Source: an uncultured Tissierellia bacterium
Lineage (GTDB): Bacteria > Bacillota > Clostridia > Tissierellales > Tissierellaceae
Direction of reading: 5' to 3'
Assembly (NCBI GenBank): GCA_946402705.1
Contig: CAMIXG010000002.1
Coordinates: 1-64,000 of the forward strand
Length of the DNA: 64,000 nucleotides
Part shown: positions 1 to 6,076 of the stretch, one piece after another
How the letters are laid out: each line of letters opens with the position of its first letter
Numbering within the stretch: the stretch's first letter is position 1
Translations under genes and position numbers: made by a program
The notes under the pieces: model-generated
Told to the model about the DNA's origin: nothing
The model's input: only the letters and a program-made list of their open reading frames with translations
The model's database searches: none

Positions 1-20
1 CATAGTTTTAAAGAATTTAA

Positions 21-218
21 AGGAATTGTGACAACTATCTTGACAAATTCCGTAGTGTGGGAAAAAATTCAAATGTACTTGAAACAAGGTACAGAAAAGG
101 AAAATCAATGTCATTTGCTGAAATAATTGACTTTGATGACAAGGAAGGTTTAATAGTAGCTATGGAAATGGCTGAAACTGTTTTAGCAAAAATAGAGAAT
201 GAAATATATACTATATAA
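21..218 (+). pseudogene. Unrecognised 3' gene fragment, possibly frameshifted
   Basis: After an in-frame TAA at 18-20, this frame stays open to a TAA at 216-218 and encodes a protein-like tail (RYRKGKSMSFAEIIDFDD..., ending ENEIYTI). The first ATG in frame is at 108 and has no ribosome binding site, so a complete gene here is unlikely. Frame 1 is also open from base 1 to 126, which would fit a gene from the left that carries a frameshift near bases 15-50. I do not recognise the family. The ORF-track entry on the minus strand here looks like a shadow. Confidence 0.3.
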
Positions 219-319
219 ATAATCAAAAATATAATAATATACAAATAATGATTTTATGAAATAATACATATTCTATAGGGAGAATATAAAATTATACTTT
301 ATGAGTATGGAGTGATTGT

Positions 320-1123
320 ATGAAAGTAGATATAAATAAACTGGCAGAATACTTTACAAAAAGAGCTATCAGGGTTGAGGGGATTTACCGTTTTACTTAC
401 AAACCAGGGAAGAATTGGCCTCCTTATACAGAAGATTTTCCAGGCTTTGTCTTTCCCATAAGTGGAAAGTTAAGATTTAGCATAGATGGAGAAGAGTATA
501 CCTTTACACCCGGAAAGGTTATACATGGTGGTGCAAAAATGGATTTAGTTGAACTAGGTGAAGATACAGAAAGCTGGGAATATATTTTATTACACTATGA
601 GGTTTTAGATGAAGATTTAGACGATTTTAAACTTACCCATTTTGATTTAGACATTGAGAATACACCAAGACTTCATAAAATCTTAGAAGAACTATGGGAA
701 TACTCTTTTCAAGATGATAGCATATCAAAATTTAAAACCAAGGTTTTATTTTATAGGCTTATGGAAGAAGTATTTTCTTGCATAAAAATAGGGGATGATA
801 CTAAGGCTCAAGACCTATATAAAAAAGTGGCTGAATATATTCACAAACACTATAAGGAGCAAATAGATGTACCTAGATTGGCAGAAATATTTGAAGTAAA
901 TAGAAATAGGCTCTATTATGTTTTTAAAAAATATTCTGGTATGGGACCAGGGCAGTATCTACTAAACTATAGACTTAGTAGGGCTAGGGAAATTATATTT
1001 GTAGAAAATCTTGGAATACAGGAAATATCAGAAAGTGTGGGATTTAATGATCCCTTTTATTTTAGCCGTGTATTTAAGAAAAAATATGGAAAAGCGCCTA
1101 GAGATTATAGGAAAAAATCATAA
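320..1123 (+). CDS. AraC family transcriptional regulator
   Basis: A 267-residue regulator. The N-terminal half (about 1-155) resembles the cupin-like sensing domain of AraC proteins (WPPYTEDFPGFVF, PGKVIHGG). The C-terminal 100 residues hold two helix-turn-helix units, with LAEIFEVNRNRLYYVFKKY and then the hallmark ISESVGFNDPFYFSRVFKKK...P.DYR. GGAGTG precedes the ATG. It lies 105 bases upstream of an iron/siderophore importer on the same strand. AraC proteins in this setting often activate the adjacent transporter when the ferric siderophore is available; that role is inferred from context. No terminator is visible after the gene. Confidence 0.93.
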   Translation: MKVDINKLAEYFTKRAIRVEGIYRFTYKPGKNWPPYTEDFPGFVFPISGKLRFSIDGEEYTFTPGKVIHGGAKMDLVELGEDTESWEYILLHYEVLDEDLDDFKLTHFDLDIENTPRLHKILEELWEYSFQDDSISKFKTKVLFYRLMEEVFSCIKIGDDTKAQDLYKKVAEYIHKHYKEQIDVPRLAEIFEVNRNRLYYVFKKYSGMGPGQYLLNYRLSRAREIIFVENLGIQEISESVGFNDPFYFSRVFKKKYGKAPRDYRKKS

Positions 1124-1152
1124 ATAGTCCAGTTTTTTTAAGAACCAGTGCA

Positions 1153-1181
1153 TTCAAAAACTATTATGACCTTGATATACT
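1153..1181 (+). promoter_or_regulatory. Candidate promoter of the iron importer operon
   Basis: A TTCAAA hexamer at 1153-1158 is followed after 17 bases by TATACT at 1176-1181. The -10 is good and the -35 weak, as expected for an activator-dependent promoter. Transcription would start near 1188, right at the inverted repeat described next. Confidence 0.4.
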
Positions 1182-1188
1182 ACTATTG

Positions 1189-1206
1189 AGTTCGCAGGTG
1201 CGAACT
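1189..1206. promoter_or_regulatory. Inverted repeat, candidate operator
   Basis: AGTTCGC and GCGAACT form a perfect 7-base inverted repeat around AGGT, ending about 10 bases before the GGAGG of the binding-protein gene. It is unusually GC-rich for this window. It could bind a regulator, such as the upstream AraC protein or an iron repressor, or form a small hairpin at the mRNA 5' end. It does not resemble a Fur box. Confidence 0.45.
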
Positions 1207-1227
1207 GATTAGATTGGAGGAGTATAG

Positions 1228-2202
1228 ATGAGAAGAATAATTGGAGTATTTCTTTCATTATTGGTTATAGTAGGACTAACAACAGCTTGTGGTAAGAAAG
1301 ATGATGTGTTAGATAACAAAACAATAGTAGAGGAAGCTGCTGAAAATAGCGAAAAATGGCCTAGAACTTTCTTGGATGCTAAGGGCAATAAGGTAGTTAT
1401 AGAGAAAAAACCAGAAAAAATAGTTTCTCTTTGGTATTCATATCCAGAGATATTGGTAGCCTTAGATGAAATGCCAATTGGAACTACAGAGTGTGAATTT
1501 TTAACATCATTAAATTATTTAAAAGATATAAAAGGTATGGACAGCCTTGTTGAGCTTGGAGATAAGTTAGCTCCAAATATAGAAAAAATAGTGGAATTAG
1601 AACCAGATTTAATCTTAGCCACTAGTAATCATGAAGCTATTTATAGCACCTTAACTAAGATTGCTCCAGTTATAATATTAGATAGAGAAGCATTTTATAA
1701 CGATTGGACCTTAGGAGTCAGAACTTTTGGTGAAATTTTAGGCAAGGAAGAAGAGGCTGAACTTGTAATAGCTAGCATTATGGAAAAAATAGAAAATGGA
1801 AGAGAAAAATTAAAGCATATAGATGGAGAAACTATAGCACTTATAAAAACTTGGGATGGAAAAAGTTATTATGTAGAAAGCTCAAAAGACCCTTCCTATA
1901 TATACACATTTGATGAAAAAAAGGGATTGGGTTTAACTCCTGATGAAGAGTTTGTAAAAATGGGAGGAGAAAATATTTCTATGGAAGGCTTATCTAAGAT
2001 TAAGGCAGATCATATATTTTTAGAGGCAGACATTAGCTTAAATGAAAGTATACTTAAAGATTTAGAAAAAAACAGTGTATGGAACTCACTAGAAGCAGTA
2101 AAAAATGGCAATGTATATTTTCTTGATATATCAGCTATAACAGGTGGGCCACTTGCAACAGAATATGGAATAGAGTCAATTATAAATGCCTTAAGTAAAT
2201 AG
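1228..2202 (+). CDS. Iron/siderophore ABC transporter substrate-binding lipoprotein
   Basis: A 324-residue extracellular binding protein. The signal peptide ends in a lipobox (LTTAC, Cys21), so it should be lipid-anchored outside the membrane. The body matches the FepB/FhuD-type periplasmic-binding fold (PF01497): KPEKIVSLWYSYPEILVALDEMPIGT near the start of the domain, VELEPDLILATS, and a C-terminal segment with GNVYFLD. The GGAGG RBS sits at good spacing before the ATG. It delivers an iron chelate to the permeases encoded downstream. The exact ligand cannot be read from the sequence. Confidence 0.92.
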   Translation: MRRIIGVFLSLLVIVGLTTACGKKDDVLDNKTIVEEAAENSEKWPRTFLDAKGNKVVIEKKPEKIVSLWYSYPEILVALDEMPIGTTECEFLTSLNYLKDIKGMDSLVELGDKLAPNIEKIVELEPDLILATSNHEAIYSTLTKIAPVIILDREAFYNDWTLGVRTFGEILGKEEEAELVIASIMEKIENGREKLKHIDGETIALIKTWDGKSYYVESSKDPSYIYTFDEKKGLGLTPDEEFVKMGGENISMEGLSKIKADHIFLEADISLNESILKDLEKNSVWNSLEAVKNGNVYFLDISAITGGPLATEYGIESIINALSK

Positions 2203-2214
2203 ATAGGATTAGGA

Positions 2215-2246
2215 ATCAGGTGTGGGAAAACTCACCTGATTTTTTT
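2215..2246 (+). terminator. Intrinsic terminator/attenuator between binding protein and permeases
   Basis: ATCAGGTG pairs perfectly with CACCTGAT across a 10-base loop and runs straight into six or more T. It begins 13 bases after the stop of the binding-protein gene, while its RBS-equipped permease gene follows immediately. Partial termination would give more binding protein than permease. It also argues against the upstream GTG at 2220 as the permease start. Confidence 0.8.
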
Positions 2247-2264
2247 ATAGAAAGGAGCGCTTTA

Positions 2265-3317
2265 GTGAATAAGAATAATAAGGATATATCAGAAGATAAT
2301 CAGTCTTTGAACTTTTATAAAAAGGGCAAAATTCCATATAAATGGGTTATTTGCCTTAGCTTAGTGGTGCTGGTACTAAGCATAATAGTGTCTATAACAA
2401 ATGGAGGAATAAGGATACCCTTTATAGAAGTTAAGGAGTCTATATATAATTTTGATAAAACTAATACAAATCATTTAATAGTTAGGGATTTGAGAATACC
2501 AAGAGTTATAGCAGGTGCTTTGGTTGGAGCTGCTTTTGCAGTAGCGGGAGGCATGATGCAAGGCATGACAAGGAATCCCATGGCAGATTCGGGTCTTTTA
2601 GGGCTTAATGCAGGAGCTGGATTCGCTTTAGCTATATGTCTGGCATTTTTTCCAGAAGCTAGTTATATGCAAATAATAATGTTTTCATTTTTAGGGGCAG
2701 GACTGGGAACCTTCTTAGTAAATTTTATTGCGTCATTTAAAAGTGGCAAAAATTCAGCTATGAAAATGGTTTTGGTTGGAGCAGCAGTAAGTGCGTTTTT
2801 ATCTGCATTAGGGCAGGGGATAGCTCTATACTTTGATATACAAAGAAATATAATGTTTTGGACAGCAGGAGGAGTGGCAGGCTCTACTTGGGAGCAAATC
2901 AGATTGATAAGTCCATGGATAATAGGAGCCTTAGTAGGTTCTTTTATAATGGCTAAATCAGTTTCCATACTTAGTTTAGGTGAAGATGTGGCAATGGGAC
3001 TTGGTCTTAATACACGAATGGTAAATATTTTATGCTCTCTAATAGTTTTGATACTTGCAGGTGGATCAGTAGCAGTGGTTGGAGCAGTAGGTTTTATAGG
3101 ACTTGTAATACCACACATAGCAAGGTATCTAGTAGGTGTTGACTATAGAAGAGTTTTACCAACATGTTCCTTATTGGGTGCTATACTTATGGTTTTAGCA
3201 GACTTAGGAGCTAGAACTATAAGTCCACCATTTGAGATGCCAGTGGGTGTTTTAACTGCCCTTATAGGAGTACCTTTTTTCCTATATTTAGCTCGTAGCA
3301 AAGGAAGTGAATTATAA
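2265..3317 (+). CDS. Iron/siderophore ABC transporter permease (FecCD family), first
   Basis: A 350-residue polytopic permease of the FecCD/BtuC family. Family hallmarks are visible: RDLRIPRVIAGALVGAAFAVAGGMMQGMTRNPMADSGLLGLNAGA and, near the C-terminus, GFIGLVIPHIARYLVG. The ORF-track start at 2220 lies in the terminator hairpin. The GTG at 2265 follows AAAGGAG and is preferred. Its stop shares one base with the ATG of the second permease, so the two are translationally coupled and probably form a heterodimeric channel. Confidence 0.93.
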   Translation: MNKNNKDISEDNQSLNFYKKGKIPYKWVICLSLVVLVLSIIVSITNGGIRIPFIEVKESIYNFDKTNTNHLIVRDLRIPRVIAGALVGAAFAVAGGMMQGMTRNPMADSGLLGLNAGAGFALAICLAFFPEASYMQIIMFSFLGAGLGTFLVNFIASFKSGKNSAMKMVLVGAAVSAFLSALGQGIALYFDIQRNIMFWTAGGVAGSTWEQIRLISPWIIGALVGSFIMAKSVSILSLGEDVAMGLGLNTRMVNILCSLIVLILAGGSVAVVGAVGFIGLVIPHIARYLVGVDYRRVLPTCSLLGAILMVLADLGARTISPPFEMPVGVLTALIGVPFFLYLARSKGSEL

Positions 3318-4357
3318 TGAAAAATAAAAATATAGATGCTAGAGAATATGATGAAAAAGTATTCATTAAAAGAATGAATATATTTCTATGTTGTTTAGTG
3401 TTATTGATTTTATCAAGCATAATTAGTATAAATTCAGGGCATCTAAAATTAGCTCCCCTTGATACCCTTAGGACTATGTTAGGCAATGGTACAGCTAGGG
3501 AGAATTTGGTACTTTTTGATATAAGATTACCAAGGATACTCATTTCTATATTAATAGGTATGGGATTAGCTGTATCTGGCTGTGTAATACAAAATGTGAC
3601 TAAAAATGATTTGGCAGAACCAGGTTTACTGGGCATAAATGCTGGGGCAGGTCTTATGGTGATAATATATACCTTATTAAATAAGGAGAAATCTTTTAAT
3701 TCCATACTTATAATGCCATTTTTAGCCCTGCTTGGAGCAAGTCTAACTGCCTTTATAATCTATAAGGTAGCCTATAAAAAAGAAGATGGACTAAGTCCCA
3801 TGAGGCTTATTTTGACAGGTATAGGTGTGCAAGCAGGACTTACAGCCCTTACAACTCTATTAGTTGTAAAGCTTGATGATACTCAGTTTAATATGATAGC
3901 TACTTGGCAGGCAGGGAGCATATGGGGAAGCAATTATCAAGATGTAATAATCATATGTCTTTGGTTAATTGTCTTGATACCTTATATTTTATATAAGTCT
4001 AAGGTTTTGGATGTTTTAAACTTGGGAGATGAAATATCTCATGGCTTAGGAATAGATGTTGAGAAGGAAAGACGATATTTGATAGGTGGAGCAGTGGCAA
4101 TATCAGCTATTTGTGTAGCTGTAGGAGAGAATATAAGTTTTGTTGGTTTAATAGCACCCCATGTAGCAAAAAAACTTGTTGGACCAAAAAATATGATATT
4201 AATACCAACTAGCGCCCTTGTTGGAGGAGTATTAGTCTCAGTAGCAGACACTATAGCCAGAGTTATACTTCCTACATCAGAAATACCAACTGGGATAGTT
4301 GTTGCTATAATTGGAGCGCCATATTTTTTATATCTATTTGCTAAGAGTAAATATTAG
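3317..4357 (+). CDS. Iron/siderophore ABC transporter permease (FecCD family), second
   Basis: A 346-residue FecCD-family permease with many hydrophobic segments. Shared motifs are DIRLPRILISILIGMGLAVSGCVIQNVTKNDLAEPGLLGINAGAG and SFVGLIAPHVAKKLVG. It overlaps the first permease by one base and is followed after 10 bases by the ATPase gene. Its N-terminus is hydrophilic for about 20 residues before the first membrane helix. Function is as the partner channel subunit of the importer. Confidence 0.93.
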   Translation: MKNKNIDAREYDEKVFIKRMNIFLCCLVLLILSSIISINSGHLKLAPLDTLRTMLGNGTARENLVLFDIRLPRILISILIGMGLAVSGCVIQNVTKNDLAEPGLLGINAGAGLMVIIYTLLNKEKSFNSILIMPFLALLGASLTAFIIYKVAYKKEDGLSPMRLILTGIGVQAGLTALTTLLVVKLDDTQFNMIATWQAGSIWGSNYQDVIIICLWLIVLIPYILYKSKVLDVLNLGDEISHGLGIDVEKERRYLIGGAVAISAICVAVGENISFVGLIAPHVAKKLVGPKNMILIPTSALVGGVLVSVADTIARVILPTSEIPTGIVVAIIGAPYFLYLFAKSKY

Positions 4358-4367
4358 GAGGAGAAAG

Positions 4368-5156
4368 ATGAAAAGTATAGTTGCAGAGAAACTATCTATA
4401 TCATATGAAGATAAAATAATTGTAGATAATTTAAATTTGGAAATACCCAAAGGCAAGATAACAACAATAGTAGGACCAAATGGATGCGGAAAATCAACCC
4501 TATTAAAAACTATGGGAAGAATTTTAAAACCCAGGTGCGGAGTAGTAAACCTAGATGGTAAGAGTATTCATAGCTTAACTACAAGGGAAGTTGCAAAAAA
4601 AATGGCAATATTACCCCAAACACCTCAAGCACCAAATGGACTAACAGTAAGAGAGCTTATATCTTATGGAAGATTTCCACATCAAAAAGGGATTGGGAAG
4701 TTAAATGATGAAGATAGAAATATTATATCTTGGGCTTTGGAGGCTACAAAACTTGAAGAAATACAAAATCAGGAAGTAGATAATCTATCTGGAGGCCAAA
4801 GACAAAGGGTTTGGATAGCTATGGCACTTGCCCAGCAAACAGAAATAATACTACTGGATGAACCTACAACCTACTTAGATTTATCCTATCAACTAGAGGT
4901 TTTAGAGCTCTTATATGATTTAAATAGAAGTGAAAAATGTACCATAGTTATGGTGTTACATGATTTAAACCTAGCAACAAGATTTGCAGACTATATGGTT
5001 GCTATTAAAGGTGGGAAAATTATAAGCAGGGGAACTCCAAATGAACTTATGACTTGGGAAGTCTTGAAAGATACTTTTAATATTGACGCAGAAATTAGTA
5101 TAAATGATAAAACTGGAAAGCCAGCGTGCGTGTCTTATAATTTGATAAAAAACTAG
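4368..5156 (+). CDS. Iron/siderophore ABC transporter ATP-binding protein
   Basis: A 262-residue ATPase of the FecE/FhuC type. Walker A is GPNGCGKST, the signature is LSGGQRQR, Walker B is IILLDEPTTYLD and the switch histidine is in VLHDLN. The tracked start at 4311 lies inside the permease gene. The ATG at 4368 follows AGGAGGAGAAAG and gives the normal family length. It energises the two permeases. It is the last gene of the operon and is followed by a strong terminator. Confidence 0.95.
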   Translation: MKSIVAEKLSISYEDKIIVDNLNLEIPKGKITTIVGPNGCGKSTLLKTMGRILKPRCGVVNLDGKSIHSLTTREVAKKMAILPQTPQAPNGLTVRELISYGRFPHQKGIGKLNDEDRNIISWALEATKLEEIQNQEVDNLSGGQRQRVWIAMALAQQTEIILLDEPTTYLDLSYQLEVLELLYDLNRSEKCTIVMVLHDLNLATRFADYMVAIKGGKIISRGTPNELMTWEVLKDTFNIDAEISINDKTGKPACVSYNLIKN

Positions 5157-5161
5157 GAAAC

Positions 5162-5201
5162 AAGCCCTTTAGATAAAATAAAATCTAAAGGACTTATTTT
5201 T
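5162..5201 (+). terminator. Terminator of the iron importer operon
   Basis: CCTTTAGAT pairs perfectly with ATCTAAAGG across an 8-base loop, extended by AAG/CTT beyond one mismatch, then ACTTATTTTT. It starts five bases after the stop codon of the ATPase gene. Confidence 0.85.
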
Positions 5202-5315
5202 ATGTAAAATAATTTTTATATACTTGCAACATTTCATATAACTTAGTTGTATACATAGTACAAGGATGATAAAAATATTTGATATCAACTTAAAGTGTGA
5301 TACCATAATATATAA

Positions 5316-5543
5316 ATTAACAATGTTAAATCTAAGGAAAATTCTATAAAGCTAAAAATCGAATTTGGATTAAAAATAAGTTACTTTAATAGAAAGATAG
5401 GTAAAGAAATGGAAGAAATAAAAATCTCTATAGATATAGGTTTCAAAAATTTATTAATATATTGGTCAATTGTAGCTGTATCTATTTTTATAGTTATTAG
5501 GCTAGTACAATTTGTTTTTAATATTTTGAAAAAAAGATATTAA
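5316..5543 (+). pseudogene. Start-less remnant with one membrane segment
   Basis: The frame is open from after a TAA at 5313 to TAA at 5541-5543. It reads like real protein (KLKIEFGLKISYFNRK..., then LLIYWSIVAVSIFIVIRLVQF as one membrane helix, ending KKRY). The first ATG is at 5409 and would give 44 residues with one helix, but no good RBS precedes it. It is either a small membrane protein or, more likely, the 3' end of a degraded gene. I do not recognise a family. Confidence 0.35.
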
Positions 5544-5646
5544 AGTACCAAATAAAAATATATTGAGTATTAAGGAAGTAATGAAAAATTGTCATTACCA
5601 AACTATTTATATTAGTATCTAAAAACTAAAAATCAAATAAAGTTAA

Positions 5647-5850
5647 ATGAAATTACTTTGTGGAGCTTACTATGATGATAGTAGATATATGTTTTGTTGG
5701 GATAATGGTATTCCAGAAATTAAGTTTCACGATTTAAGACATACAAATGAGATACTTTTACAGATGATATTTTATCTATGTAAGAGATTAATAAATAGCA
5801 GCACTAAAAGTAAAAATACACACAAAAAAAGATTAAAGCATTTGCTTTAA
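5647..5850 (+). pseudogene. Tyrosine recombinase (integrase) remnant
   Basis: The 67-codon frame contains IKFHDLRHTNEILL, close to the catalytic HxLRHT box of phage and ICE integrases (usual form FHDLRHTHATLL). It is preceded by YMFCWDNG, which in intact integrases lies some 20 or more residues earlier (FCWEDG...). The two blocks abut here, so an internal deletion has occurred. The N-terminal domains and the C-terminal tyrosine are absent, and the frame runs into the downstream hairpin. It cannot be active. Its place 12 bases from the 3' end of a tRNA gene fits integrase-mediated insertion there. Confidence 0.7.
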
Positions 5851-5858
5851 TCTTTTTT
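5824..5858. terminator. Bidirectional terminator, mainly for tRNA-Leu
   Basis: AAAAGATTAAAGC pairs with GCTTTAATCTTTT around a 4-base loop, with A-tract and T-tract on either side. On the minus strand it lies directly after the CCA end of the tRNA, where it would end that transcript. Confidence 0.8.
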
Positions 5859-5861
5859 ATT

Positions 5862-5948
5862 TGGTACCGAAGGTGGGTCTCGAACCCACACGGTATTGCT
5901 ACCATTGGATTTTGAGTCCAACGCGTCTGCCAATTCCGCCACTCCGGC
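5862..5948 (-). tRNA. tRNA-Leu (anticodon CAA)
   Basis: Read on the minus strand, the 87-base gene starts GCCGGAGTGGCGGAATTGG and ends GGTACCA with an encoded CCA. The anticodon stem TTGGA/TCCAA encloses the loop CTCAAAA, giving anticodon CAA, which reads UUG leucine codons. A long variable arm (ATGGTAGCAATACCGT) marks it as a class II tRNA, and the T-arm GTGGGTTCGAGACCCAC is intact. It is a lone tRNA with its own promoter and terminator. Confidence 0.96.
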
Positions 5949-5968
5949 ATATTTTTAACAACAATAGA

Positions 5969-5997
5969 ATAATAACATAAAAAATGGAAAAATACAA
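5969..5997 (-). promoter_or_regulatory. Promoter of tRNA-Leu
   Basis: On the minus strand, TTGTAT (5997-5992) and TATTAT (5974-5969) are separated by 17 bases. The expected start is about a dozen bases before the mature tRNA 5' end. Confidence 0.6.
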
Positions 5998-6076
5998 GAG
6001 ATTTTAAATTGTGTTTACTGTAATTATCAGATGATGTATACTTATCAATAGATATAGAATTGGGAGTGAAATCAAG

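Larger units (their letters stand above)
5202..5861. other. Decayed gene-poor stretch next to tRNA-Leu
   Basis: About 660 bases hold no intact gene that I can support. They contain a start-less membrane-protein reading frame (5316-5543), a tyrosine-recombinase remnant (5647 to about 5790) and a bidirectional hairpin. The combination beside a tRNA looks like the scar of an integrated element that has been mostly deleted. I saw no clear attachment-site repeat of the tRNA 3' end inside the stretch. Confidence 0.5.

Noticed and set aside
2663-3118. Minus-strand frame of 151 residues inside the first permease gene
   Set aside because: Antisense shadow of a clear FecCD permease; Pro/Thr/Ile-rich composition is typical of reverse frames in AT-rich genes.
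3262-3705. Minus-strand frame of 147 residues across the two permease genes
   Set aside because: Spans the junction of two certain plus-strand genes and shows no recognisable domain.
5647-5850. Intact small gene
   Set aside because: Only the integrase HDLRHT box and a displaced upstream motif are present, the catalytic tyrosine is missing and the frame ends in a terminator hairpin, so I call it a remnant.
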